Below are positions 15,759-24,492 of a stretch of DNA of 46,707 bases, piece by piece (position 1 is the stretch's first letter; each line of letters begins with the position of its first letter). The position numbers were made by a program, and so were the translations under genes. The DNA comes from an uncultured Spirochaetaceae bacterium (lineage in GTDB: Bacteria; Spirochaetota; Spirochaetia; Treponematales; Treponemataceae). The DNA lies in NCBI GenBank assembly GCA_902797305.1, contig CADBSK010000097.1:1-46707 (forward strand). Reading direction: 5' to 3'. The notes under the pieces are model-generated. The model was not told the DNA's origin. It made no database searches and saw only the letters and a list, made by a program, of their open reading frames with translations.

Positions 15759-17360
15759 ATGGCAGAAACCTTTCCTAAAAATATAGGAAAATACGAAGTT
15801 CAGGGCATAATCGCAAAAGGTGGAATGGGAGTAGTCTACCGTGCAATGCATCCTTCTTTACACCGTCCCGTTGTAATAAAAAAAATGACGGCAAGAAAGA
15901 ATACAGCAAATGTTGAGCGTTTCAAGCGGGAAGCTCAGATTCTTCTTGATTTACAAAGTCCATATATAGTTCACCTGTTTGATTATTTTACAGAAGACAG
16001 CTACCGCTACATGGTAGAAGAACTTGTAGATGGTATGGCGCTGGATAAACTTTTGCAAAAACAGACTGTTTTAAGCCCTCAGCTTGCAATGCTAATCTTG
16101 CAGGATGCCTGTCTTGCACTCAAGTACGCTCATTCCAAGGATATTGTTCATCGTGATATTAAGCCGGGAAACATTTTAATCAGCCGCCGTGCAGAAATAA
16201 AACTTGCCGACTTTGGTATTGCAACCGAAGCCGAAAAAGAAGATACCCTTACAGAAAGTGGTGTAGCTCTCGGAACTCCTGCATATATGCCTCCAGAGCA
16301 GTTTGAAAACAGTGCCAGCGTTGACTGCAGGGCTGATATCTATGCACTGGGAATTATGCTTTATGAAATGGTAACAGGAACAAAACCTTATCCGGGCACT
16401 CTTTCTATAGAAACTCTAAATACCATCAAAAAAGGAAAGTATATTTCTCCTCGTAAAATCGATAAGAAAATTCCTCCTGTAATCTGTCGCTTGATAAGAA
16501 AGATGCTTTCACCAAAGGCCAAAAAGCGATATCAGTCCACGATTCCAATTTTAAAAGTAATTAAGCGCTATTTAAAACATTATGATATTCATTCCATAAG
16601 GGTTCAGCTTGCAAAACTTTTGATGAGTAAGGATGCCGTAAAAGAACAGGAATATATTCCGATAGACAGAAAAAAGAAGAAGGTAATGGCAATTGTAAGT
16701 GCAGCTGTTTTATTCGTCTGTCTTATGATTACCGGCTGGATGCACGGCGTCTTTCATAAAACCGTACTCAGGTACTGGTATACGCCAGTTTCAATCCAGA
16801 TGAAAATGCCTGCAACAAGTATTGCCGGAAGCGACCTTCCTGTTAATGCATTTTTCTTTGTAAATGACGGCGATTCTTTCCCTGAAGTTGCAAACAGCCG
16901 TAGAGTTCTTACTCAGTTAAGCGAAAAAAAGGTTCCTTCAGAAAAAAATGCAAAGAACCGCACCTATACAACGAAGGATGTTTACCTGACTCACGGAAAT
17001 TATCGAATCAAAGTTGTTGCCGGTCCTTATGTCTGGTGGAAGAGTTTTACGGTTTCAAAAAAGGCTGTTATCATCAACGCGGATTTCTTAAAAAATATGA
17101 GAAGAAATGTAAGCGTTGTTCCAATGGTGTATAATTCCAAAACCGGAAAAGATATTTCAAGTATCTCTGAAGTTTCTGTATTAAATGGTAAAGAATGGGT
17201 TCCTCTTGAAGATTATCCAAAAGAAAAACTTATAAGCGGAAATGTCTTTAAGTTCCGTTTTAGGGCAGAAGGTTATACAGAAGAAATCTTTAGTCTTCGT
17301 TTGGACTGGCTTCAGGACGCTTTATACATAAGTGCAAGCTTAAATCCAATCGGCTCCTGA
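15759..17360 (+). CDS. Transmembrane Ser/Thr protein kinase
   Basis: A 533-residue Hanks-type kinase. The kinase domain spans residues 10-275, with glycine loop AKGGMGVV (19-26), catalytic Lys in VVIKKM (41-42), an alpha-C Glu in RFKREAQ, HRDIKPGN (131-138), DFG (151-153), and the activation-loop end GTPAYMPPEQ with several Thr/Ser before it. Basic juxtamembrane RKKKK is followed by one membrane span (about 309-330). About 200 residues outside the membrane are beta-rich and lack PASTA repeats, so the signal it senses is not simply muropeptide through PASTA. GGGAG sits seven bases before the ATG. It is the last gene of the FHA/phosphoesterase set. Substrates probably include the FHA protein and perhaps the Mbeg1-like protein (inference). 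Confidence 0.94.
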   Translation: MAETFPKNIGKYEVQGIIAKGGMGVVYRAMHPSLHRPVVIKKMTARKNTANVERFKREAQILLDLQSPYIVHLFDYFTEDSYRYMVEELVDGMALDKLLQKQTVLSPQLAMLILQDACLALKYAHSKDIVHRDIKPGNILISRRAEIKLADFGIATEAEKEDTLTESGVALGTPAYMPPEQFENSASVDCRADIYALGIMLYEMVTGTKPYPGTLSIETLNTIKKGKYISPRKIDKKIPPVICRLIRKMLSPKAKKRYQSTIPILKVIKRYLKHYDIHSIRVQLAKLLMSKDAVKEQEYIPIDRKKKKVMAIVSAAVLFVCLMITGWMHGVFHKTVLRYWYTPVSIQMKMPATSIAGSDLPVNAFFFVNDGDSFPEVANSRRVLTQLSEKKVPSEKNAKNRTYTTKDVYLTHGNYRIKVVAGPYVWWKSFTVSKKAVIINADFLKNMRRNVSVVPMVYNSKTGKDISSISEVSVLNGKEWVPLEDYPKEKLISGNVFKFRFRAEGYTEEIFSLRLDWLQDALYISASLNPIGS

Positions 17361-17378
17361 CATTTGAGGTTGTAAAAT

Positions 17379-17420
17379 ATGTTGCCGAACGCTTTATTAA
17401 TATGTATATTTAAAATATGA
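17379..17420 (+). CDS. 13-codon leader ORF overlapping the lon start
   Basis: A minimal open frame (ATG at 17379, product MLPNALLICIFKI) has TGAGG at 17365-17369, nine bases before its ATG. Its TGA at 17418-17420 overlaps the lon ATG at 17417 as ATGA. That arrangement suits translational coupling of lon to a leader peptide on transcripts reading through from the kinase gene. Whether it is translated is unknown. Confidence 0.4.
   Translation: MLPNALLICIFKI
17382..17410 (+). promoter_or_regulatory. lon promoter, probably leaderless
   Basis: TTGCCG (17382-17387) and TATATT (17405-17410) are exactly 17 bases apart. The -10 ends six bases before the lon ATG, which places the initiation point on the start codon. 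No Shine-Dalgarno lies just before the ATG, in agreement with a leaderless message. Confidence 0.5.
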
Positions 17421-20071
17421 CTGATAAAGATGACATTATTGATGAAGCAAAAGAAGAGACAATTGCTAAACTCGATGAATTATTAGATAAGATAAAAGAT
17501 GGCATTGACAGTGGAGATATCATTGTTAGTGCAACAGATAATACTGTAGAAGACGATGAAGAGCAAGGTTCTTCAGAATCTGTTACTGAAGAGCCTGAGT
17601 CTAAGACAGAAAAAAAGCCGAAAGCCAAAAAAGGTACAAAAAAAGCTGGAACAATAGTCCCTGCCGAAAAGATTTTGCCAAATAAGCTTCCAATTATTCC
17701 TTTACAGGGACGTCCGATTTTCCCTGGAATCTTTACACCTCTGATGATTAATTCTCCGGAAGACACAAAAGTCATAGAACAGGCTTACAACGGAGATTCT
17801 TACATCGGTATAATAATGCTCAGCAACGAGGTTGAAAATCCAAGTTATACGGATTTGCATCAGGTTGGAACTGTTGCCCGCATTATCAAAAAAATCAACT
17901 TGCCGGACGGTGGTGTGAACGTATTTATTTCAACAATAAAGCGTTTTAAAATCAGAAAGGCACTCCATTCAAAAGATCCGATTATTGCGGCTGTAGAATA
18001 TCTTGAAGACGAAGAAGACGATACATTTGAAGTAAAGGCCTTGACCCGAGCTTTAATCAGCGAAATGAAAGAGGTAAGTGAGAATAATCCTCTTTTCAGC
18101 GAAGAAATGCGTCTTAACATGGTAAATATCGACCATCCTGGAAAAATTGCCGATTTTATAGCTTCGATTTTGAACATCGATAAAAATGATCAGCAGCACG
18201 TTCTTGAGATTCTTAACGTTCGCCAGCGAATGGAGCAGGTTCTTGTATTTATCAAAAAAGAACAGGAACTTTTGCGGGTTCAAAAGAAAATTCAGAATGA
18301 CTTGAACGAGCGTGTTGAAAAAAATCAGAGGGAATATTTTCTTAGGGAAGAACTCCGTTCAATTCAGGAAGAATTAGGAACAGATGCAGAAGGAAATCAG
18401 GACGACTATCACAAATTTAAAGAAAAAATTGAAAGTTTTAAATTTGAAGGCGAAATAAAAGAAACTGTAGAAAGCGAACTGGATAAATTCCGCCTTATGG
18501 ATCCTAGTTCACCAGAATACACAACCAGCCGTAACTATCTTGAACTTATAACCCAGTTACCGTGGAACGAAGATATCAAGGAAGTTTACAATCTGGATTC
18601 TGCAAAAAAGATTCTTGAAAATGATCATTACGGTCTTGAAGATGTTAAAAAGCGCATCCTGGAATTTCTTGCCGTAAGAAAACTCAAAAAAGATGCTAAA
18701 GGATCAATTTTACTTTTGGTTGGACCTCCGGGAGTTGGTAAGACTTCCATTGGTAGATCCATTGCAAATGCGATGAATAAACCGTTTTACCGATTTAGCG
18801 TTGGTGGAATGCGGGATGAAGCAGAAATAAAAGGACATCGCAGAACTTATATTGGTTCTATGTGCGGAAAGGTAATTCAGGGACTTAAACTGACTCATAC
18901 AAAGGCACCTGTTTTTATGATTGATGAAATCGATAAGATGGGGTCAAGTCATAACGGGGACCCTGCAAGTGCGCTCCTTGAGGTTTTAGATCCTGAACAG
19001 AATGTATCGTTCCGGGATAATTACCTGGATTTGCCTTTTGATGTTTCAAACGTATTCTTTATTTTGACTGCAAATACACTGGATACAATTCCAGAGCCGT
19101 TACTTGACCGTGCAGAAATTATTCAGCTTGCAGGTTATATCGATCAGGAAAAACTTGAGATTGCAAAGAAATATCTGATTCCTAAAAATCTTAAGAAGAA
19201 CGGTCTTAAAAAAGGTCAGGTAAAGTATACAAAAGCGGCCCTTTTACGCATCGCAGAAGAATACGCCCGGGAAGCTGGAGTTCGTAATTACGAAAAAAAT
19301 CTCGACAAAATTCATCGTAAACTGGTTACAAGTTTAATCAGCGACGCAGACTCTAAGGCTAATGATGCAATTAAAAAGGCAAAAGAAGAAAACAAATCTA
19401 AGGAAGAAATAAACGCAATTACCACAGAACAGTTCCTTGAACAGGAAAAAAAGTGGGAAATTGATGCTCCTGATTTGGAAAAGTACCTTGGAAAACCAAT
19501 CTTTGACGAAAGTGAAGTAAAAAAGGCTTATGTTCCTGGAACGGCAATTGGACTTGCCTGGACAAGTATGGGTGGTGATACACTCTTAATAGAAAGCGTT
19601 TCTTTCCCTGGTAAAGGTGAACTTGTTCTTACAGGACAGATGGGCGACGTTATGAAAGAATCCTGTGCAATCGCCTGGAACTGGGCTAAACGATATGCAG
19701 TTGAACACAAGATTAAAAAAGCTTCCTGGTTTGAACAGAACAATATTCATCTGCATATTCCTGAAGGGGCGACTCCAAAAGATGGTCCAAGCGCCGGAAT
19801 TACAATGGCTACAACCTTTGTAAGCCTTTTGCGTGGTAAAAAGATTAAGCCTAATCTTGCGATGACTGGAGAATTGTCTTTAACAGGACAGGTTTTGCCA
19901 ATCGGTGGATTGCGAGAAAAAACCGTTGCGGCTAAGCGCAACGGCATTAAAACTATATTGATTCCTAATGCTAATAAGCGTGATCTGGATGAGATTCCAG
20001 AACATGTAAAGCACGGCATTACCTTTGTACCAGTTAGCCGTGTTGAAGAGGTTATTGATTACGTTTTCTAG
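17417..20071 (+). CDS. lon: ATP-dependent protease Lon
   Basis: An 884-residue cytoplasmic quality-control protease, longer than the usual 780-820. The extra length is an acidic then basic tail of about 85 residues ending in a Lys-rich stretch (KTEKKPKAKKGTKKAG). The substrate-binding LON domain follows (LPIIPLQGRPIFPGI onward), then a coiled region. The AAA+ module has Walker A GPPGVGKTS (436-444) and Walker B VFMIDEIDKM. The C-terminal protease has catalytic S792 (KDGPSAG) and K835 (GGLREKTVAAK). All active residues are intact. It overlaps the converging gene by 20 bases. Start signals are unusual: a leader ORF overlaps the ATG and a -10 lies six bases upstream. No heat-shock operator was seen. 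Confidence 0.97.
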   Translation: MTDKDDIIDEAKEETIAKLDELLDKIKDGIDSGDIIVSATDNTVEDDEEQGSSESVTEEPESKTEKKPKAKKGTKKAGTIVPAEKILPNKLPIIPLQGRPIFPGIFTPLMINSPEDTKVIEQAYNGDSYIGIIMLSNEVENPSYTDLHQVGTVARIIKKINLPDGGVNVFISTIKRFKIRKALHSKDPIIAAVEYLEDEEDDTFEVKALTRALISEMKEVSENNPLFSEEMRLNMVNIDHPGKIADFIASILNIDKNDQQHVLEILNVRQRMEQVLVFIKKEQELLRVQKKIQNDLNERVEKNQREYFLREELRSIQEELGTDAEGNQDDYHKFKEKIESFKFEGEIKETVESELDKFRLMDPSSPEYTTSRNYLELITQLPWNEDIKEVYNLDSAKKILENDHYGLEDVKKRILEFLAVRKLKKDAKGSILLLVGPPGVGKTSIGRSIANAMNKPFYRFSVGGMRDEAEIKGHRRTYIGSMCGKVIQGLKLTHTKAPVFMIDEIDKMGSSHNGDPASALLEVLDPEQNVSFRDNYLDLPFDVSNVFFILTANTLDTIPEPLLDRAEIIQLAGYIDQEKLEIAKKYLIPKNLKKNGLKKGQVKYTKAALLRIAEEYAREAGVRNYEKNLDKIHRKLVTSLISDADSKANDAIKKAKEENKSKEEINAITTEQFLEQEKKWEIDAPDLEKYLGKPIFDESEVKKAYVPGTAIGLAWTSMGGDTLLIESVSFPGKGELVLTGQMGDVMKESCAIAWNWAKRYAVEHKIKKASWFEQNNIHLHIPEGATPKDGPSAGITMATTFVSLLRGKKIKPNLAMTGELSLTGQVLPIGGLREKTVAAKRNGIKTILIPNANKRDLDEIPEHVKHGITFVPVSRVEEVIDYVF

Positions 20072-20765
20072 AATGAATGTACGAATACTTGTTAGGCTTT
20101 TTACGGCTGTAGCAGACACCTAAATCAAGGTGATACTGCCAGGCATAGTTAAAAGGTTTTAACAGGGAGTTCGTACCAAGATTAGGGTAGTCTACACATA
20201 AAGAACCGTTCAGGTTTATTGTCCAGTGATGAGCTACTGGCAATGCGATCCCAACAAGAGCACCAAGACCAAGATAATTCATGTGAAAGTCATCTGTAAG
20301 CTGATACATGTAGTGCAGACCTACGCTTACGTTGTAGTAGATATACTTCCATGAATCAAACTGAATTGTAGGACCGGCAAATAAATCAAATGCGTATAAA
20401 AGAACTTGTTTTGCCGGCTGATCCATTCCTCTAAATGTATTTTTAAAAGGATAATACGCGCTGATTTTTATGTTGTAGTTAAAAGGTTTAAGATTCTCTG
20501 TATGGAGATTATAGTAGGCACCGATTAAGTAGTTTTCGTAAACAAAATTGCTTTTATCATTGTTTTCAGGGATAATAATTCTTGTAATCATCGCACCGCT
20601 GAGACCCTCGTTCATTGATAAAAATGGTTTATCTATAATTTCCGGGAATCCTGTTTTAGGGTTAATTTCTACTTCTTCGTCTTTATAGCTGGAACTAACG
20701 GAAAAACATGAAAATCCTGTAAAAATTAATCCAAAGAAAATAAATAAAAGTTTTTTCTTGTTCAT
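20052..20765 (-). CDS. Predicted outer-membrane beta-barrel-like protein
   Basis: A 237-residue protein with an N-terminal signal (KKKLLFIFFGLIFTGFSCFS). A Cys at its end could be a loose spirochaete lipobox, but Sec cleavage is equally possible. The rest alternates aromatic-rich strands (NYNIKISAYYPF, WKYIYYNVSVGLHYMY, WTINLNGSLCVDY, WQYHLDLGVCYS), the pattern of a small transmembrane beta-barrel. No family is named. It is the last of five reverse-strand envelope genes and follows the previous gene by two bases. Its final 20 bases overlap the 3' end of lon on the other strand. Confidence 0.7.
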   Translation of the reverse strand: MNKKKLLFIFFGLIFTGFSCFSVSSSYKDEEVEINPKTGFPEIIDKPFLSMNEGLSGAMITRIIIPENNDKSNFVYENYLIGAYYNLHTENLKPFNYNIKISAYYPFKNTFRGMDQPAKQVLLYAFDLFAGPTIQFDSWKYIYYNVSVGLHYMYQLTDDFHMNYLGLGALVGIALPVAHHWTINLNGSLCVDYPNLGTNSLLKPFNYAWQYHLDLGVCYSRKKPNKYSYIHSRKRNQ

Positions 20766-20767
20766 AA

Positions 20768-21118
20768 TTATCTCGCTGTATGGTAAAGAATTAAATCGGT
20801 TTGAGATCCACCGTAAGTCCAGATTAAATAAAGCATTGCACCTCTAATATCCCATTCGGTGTTTATACTTCCGCCATCAGAAAAACTAAAAATTAAAATA
20901 TTTTCTATAACAGTCCAGTCGCCGTTAAAGCCATAGTCAACATTATTAATGTTAACCTTTGCATTATAAGTTCCGTCGTTAATAAAATTGATGTAATTTC
21001 CATTATTATCCGACCAGGTTCCATATAAAGGATTTGGTGTATAACATCCAGAAAGGGTGAGTACAAGACCAAAAGTTAAGACTGTAATCAAAAGTTTTAT
21101 TCCATTATTTTTTTTCAT
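20768..21118 (-). CDS. Small lipoprotein with lipocalin-like repeat pattern
   Basis: A 116-residue lipoprotein. The signal peptide ends in a good lipobox (LTLSGC). The mature part begins TPNPLYGTW and has the GTW...F-x2-DGTY...GDW spacing seen in short lipocalin-like surface proteins, here about 90 residues of predicted beta structure. A TTG at 21142 would add eight residues inside the upstream gene, but the ATG at 21118 gives a normal signal peptide and was preferred, with GAGG 12 bases upstream. It overlaps nothing and begins one base after the preceding stop. Function unknown. Confidence 0.72.
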   Translation of the reverse strand: MKKNNGIKLLITVLTFGLVLTLSGCYTPNPLYGTWSDNNGNYINFINDGTYNAKVNINNVDYGFNGDWTVIENILIFSFSDGGSINTEWDIRGAMLYLIWTYGGSQTDLILYHTAR

Positions 21119-21119
21119 T

Positions 21120-21947
21120 TTATCTATTATCCTCTTTATCAAGTTCTTCGTTTGCGATTATTTCTTCCGGGACAGCATCCCATGGTAGTTCTGCTTTATC
21201 AAATCCCTCAGGTTCTATCGTGTAGAAGCCGCCACCGGCGTTTCCTTTTTTTATTTCAATATTATCGTAGCAAACTGTACCCGGGTACATGCCACTTACA
21301 ATCATTGTTCCAAACATCATTCCACTGGCACTGATATTGGCCCTGACATTTGCATATCCGTTAAAAATCCAGCCTTCAGTATCGCAGTAGTTGGTATATT
21401 TCATCATTACGATACCAGAAAATCCTCTGACTTTTGTCTGATAAAGACAGGTTCCGCTGTATTTTCCGCTGACTTCTTCTTTTCCAAGTTTTGCAAGATT
21501 GGATTTATTGTTCATTAAAACCATCTTGGGATGATTTATATAAATTGTCTGATTGTAAGTCAGCATGTATGTCTGAATTGTAAGGGCACCGTAACCTTCT
21601 TCCAGTTCGCTTTCGATTATCTGATCGTTAAGATTTGCATTAACCTTATACAAATACTTTTGATTTGGAACGGCAGCTTCATTTGCATCGATAAAAGCGG
21701 TATTAGAAACAAGTCCGATGTATTCCATATTGTTAGAATCTGTCCCGCGAAAAACAGAATAAGATTTTGCAAAAGGGATAGTGTCCCAGGTAATTAAAAC
21801 TGGAAAAACACCGTTTTTGTTTGCATTTGCTTCGCTGTTTGTAATTCCATCAATCCATGCGGCTTTGCTGGCTTCAAGATTGAACTGTGCAAAGACTGTG
21901 GACGTAGTAAGAATTGCAATAAAAAGTGAAGTAAAGATTTTTTTCAT
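21120..21947 (-). CDS. Secreted protein: fibronectin-III-like module plus shared C-terminal domain
   Basis: A 275-residue protein with a Sec signal peptide (KKIFTSLFIAILTTSTVFAQ). Residues about 45-120 form one fibronectin-III-like module (FPVLITWDTIPFAKSYSVFRG then YLYKVNA). From about 136 to 260 there is a domain also found at the C-terminus of the next gene upstream: it opens with a (M/L)VLMNNKSNLAKLG-type segment and ends in GMYPGTVCYDNIEIKKGNAGGGFY. No family name is known to me for it. The A of its ATG is also the last base of the upstream stop codon, so the two are translationally coupled. Confidence 0.78.
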   Translation of the reverse strand: MKKIFTSLFIAILTTSTVFAQFNLEASKAAWIDGITNSEANANKNGVFPVLITWDTIPFAKSYSVFRGTDSNNMEYIGLVSNTAFIDANEAAVPNQKYLYKVNANLNDQIIESELEEGYGALTIQTYMLTYNQTIYINHPKMVLMNNKSNLAKLGKEEVSGKYSGTCLYQTKVRGFSGIVMMKYTNYCDTEGWIFNGYANVRANISASGMMFGTMIVSGMYPGTVCYDNIEIKKGNAGGGFYTIEPEGFDKAELPWDAVPEEIIANEELDKEDNR

Positions 21948-24466
21948 TAGCGAATCTCCTCTCCAACAAGCCAGTCAACTTTACCTTGTGATAAGATTTC
22001 TGTACCAGTTGAACTTGAAGTTCTGTCTAATTCGTAAGTCGTAACAAGATAGTATCCGCCACCTGCGGCACCACCTTTGATTTCAAGATTGTCGTATATA
22101 ACAGAGCCAGGATACATTCCCTGGAATAATTTTGTTCCTGCAGATAGTGTATACGAAGTGTTGTTTACAACATCTGTAACTGGAGTATCACTTGTAATAT
22201 TGTAATCAGCATAATGATAGCAATGAACGGTGTTGTGCATATTTCCGTTTGCGCTCATGTTAGAAGTTGTATCTGTACTACCGTTAAGAATGTAGTACAC
22301 ACCAAGGAATTTACCGTTACTTATGATTGCATGATCTGCATAGTTTACATAAGGCATTGTGATTTCTGCTCCAAGACCGGCAATCTTTGCAGTGTAACTA
22401 AGAGTTCCCAGTGAGCCGTTTACCTTTAGATATGCATTAATAGTTTCTGAACCGAGTTTAGCCATGTCGTCAGATTTATGCATAAGGGTAAGTTTTGACT
22501 GACTGGTTGCAATCTCTTTGTTGTATTCCCTGAACCACTGATCTCGAGTTAATGCTCCGTATCCCCAGGATTCGCGATTTCCACCATTAGAAGGATCATC
22601 GTCTTGAGGATTGTTTCCTTTTGTACCTTGACCTAAAACATTTAGAGAAATAACTTTGTAGTAATAGAATACACCTGCCTTTGCGGTTGCGTTTTCGTCT
22701 ATATAAACGCATTCTGTAAGTGGGGTGTCATTTAGTTTTCTAAACGAAGAATCAGGCACAGTTGAACGATAGATATTATAAGAAGAAGCTCCGTCCTCAG
22801 GTTCTTCCCAGGTAATTCTAACCGGATAAACATTATTTGTGTTTGGAGTATAAGTAGATTCAAATTGTGTTTTATCACTGCAGAGATTTTTGTTCTTTGT
22901 AGCGTTTACGTTCTTAGGAGCATTTGGAGCAGGAGCCGCAGTGGAACTCTTTGTGCTTTCTTTATCCTGATAGATAGTACTGATTTTGTAAAAAGGCTGT
23001 TTTTGAACTTCTGCATATAAATAGCCGTCGCTGTATACTTCTCCAGTAACGACATCTCCAAGCTGATTATCAAAAGTTCCGTCTTTGTCTGTGTCATAGA
23101 AAATCTTGTAACTGTATTCTAAGCCATAGTCATCTGTAATTGTTGAACCGATAGCCTTTGACCATACGAGTTTTACACAGTTTTCGGTGTCACTGTCTTC
23201 TACAGAAACAGAAGCAGGAGGGCTTAATAAGAAGCCCATTGCCTCGTTAGACTGTTCGGAGAAGGCGCTTTTAGAAACTTCCTGAGTTGTGTCATCTGTT
23301 TTTACCGACTGGATGTAGTAGTAATAGAAAATTCCAGGTTTAATGCCGGATTTGTCAGTATAGCTTGAAGTTGAACCATCGATATCTTTTTTTACAAGAG
23401 AGAAAACAGAGTCCTGACTCGTAGTTCGGTAAAGGGAGTAGGTAGTAGTTGAACCTTCTTCTGCTTCAAGTGCAGTCCATGAAATTGTAAACTGTTTGTC
23501 GATTGTTGCGTAGCCGTTTACAACCTGTAAGTCGCTAGGTGTTACTGGAGCCCCTGCTTTTAAGGCGTACCCCATGGTAATTGAACTAAAAGCTGATTCC
23601 TGACCGGCAGAGGTAACAGCCTTAACTTTGTAGTAGAACTCAGTACCCTGGTCACTGGAACTTACGCTAAGATTTTTGGTAATAGTATCAGTATTGGTTG
23701 CATTAATCTGTTCGATAAAGGCGTAGCTGGTAAAATCTTCCCGGGTATCGCGATAAACCCGATAATATCTTGCGTTTGGAACTTTTTCCCAGGTAAGAGT
23801 GATAGTCTCTTTACTTTTACCTTTTGAGGCATTTACATTACAAGGAGCCTTAAATAGCTGCCCCATTCCCGTAAAATTGTCATCATAGGTGTATACAACA
23901 GAATTACCAGAAGAAGATGAAACTGTTTGTTTAACGATTGGATTTGTGTAAATACCTTCGAGACCTTCAGAAACATTTTCGGCCATTATGCGATAAAAAT
24001 ATTTGTAGTTGTATTCATCGTTGTTTGCGCTAGGATTTGTAAGAATGGAATCTGTATACACTGTGTCGTAATAAAATTCTCTTACAACTTCAAATTCTCC
24101 GGCTTCAGGATATTCAACAGAGAATTCGTTTTCTGTTCCCTTGTTAAGAATTTGTTTTGCATAGTTACCGGATTCATCAGGTTTAAGAACTGCCCGTTCA
24201 ATTCTGTAGCTGGAAGCGCCTTCTACTTCTTTCCAGCTGACATTGATGGTACCTGAATATTCGTTACAACTTACAAATAACTGCTCAGGAGCAGCAAGTT
24301 CTGTGATTGCTTCTGCTTTTTTTAGAAGATCCCCAAGATTTCCATGGTTTCCGGTTGAGTTCATCGGAACCTTAGACTGAAAAAACGCCGCACATCCTGT
24401 AACCAGATTAACAGCCGCTAAAAGAAAACCCGTTTTTAAAACTGCATTTATCTGAATCTTTTTCAT
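21947..24466 (-). CDS. Multi-FN3 lipoprotein with shared C-terminal domain
   Basis: An 839-residue surface lipoprotein. The signal peptide ends LVTGC (lipidated Cys). About five fibronectin-III-like modules follow between residues 55 and 640, recognisable by repeated (I/L)T(L/W)W-x2-(V/A)-x4-YxIYR strand pairs, for example TITLTWEKVPNARYYRVYRD and VRITWEEPEDGASSYNIYRS. From about 655 the protein carries the domain shared with the next gene, with the signature GMYPGSVIYDNLEIKGGAAGGGYY near the end. FN3 arrays usually act as spacers or binding modules in surface or carbohydrate-related proteins. No catalytic domain is evident. It sits 26 bases after the giant FN3 gene and its stop overlaps the next start. 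Confidence 0.83.
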   Translation of the reverse strand: MKKIQINAVLKTGFLLAAVNLVTGCAAFFQSKVPMNSTGNHGNLGDLLKKAEAITELAAPEQLFVSCNEYSGTINVSWKEVEGASSYRIERAVLKPDESGNYAKQILNKGTENEFSVEYPEAGEFEVVREFYYDTVYTDSILTNPSANNDEYNYKYFYRIMAENVSEGLEGIYTNPIVKQTVSSSSGNSVVYTYDDNFTGMGQLFKAPCNVNASKGKSKETITLTWEKVPNARYYRVYRDTREDFTSYAFIEQINATNTDTITKNLSVSSSDQGTEFYYKVKAVTSAGQESAFSSITMGYALKAGAPVTPSDLQVVNGYATIDKQFTISWTALEAEEGSTTTYSLYRTTSQDSVFSLVKKDIDGSTSSYTDKSGIKPGIFYYYYIQSVKTDDTTQEVSKSAFSEQSNEAMGFLLSPPASVSVEDSDTENCVKLVWSKAIGSTITDDYGLEYSYKIFYDTDKDGTFDNQLGDVVTGEVYSDGYLYAEVQKQPFYKISTIYQDKESTKSSTAAPAPNAPKNVNATKNKNLCSDKTQFESTYTPNTNNVYPVRITWEEPEDGASSYNIYRSTVPDSSFRKLNDTPLTECVYIDENATAKAGVFYYYKVISLNVLGQGTKGNNPQDDDPSNGGNRESWGYGALTRDQWFREYNKEIATSQSKLTLMHKSDDMAKLGSETINAYLKVNGSLGTLSYTAKIAGLGAEITMPYVNYADHAIISNGKFLGVYYILNGSTDTTSNMSANGNMHNTVHCYHYADYNITSDTPVTDVVNNTSYTLSAGTKLFQGMYPGSVIYDNLEIKGGAAGGGYYLVTTYELDRTSSSTGTEILSQGKVDWLVGEEIR

Positions 24467-24492
24467 TTTGCTTCAATTCTCCTTTAGTCCTG

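Noticed and set aside
20108..20765. Treating the 3' overlap of lon and the reverse-strand barrel gene as an error in one of them.
   Set aside because: Only 20 bases overlap at the two stop ends, and both proteins have plausible C-termini. Convergent overlaps of this size are ordinary.
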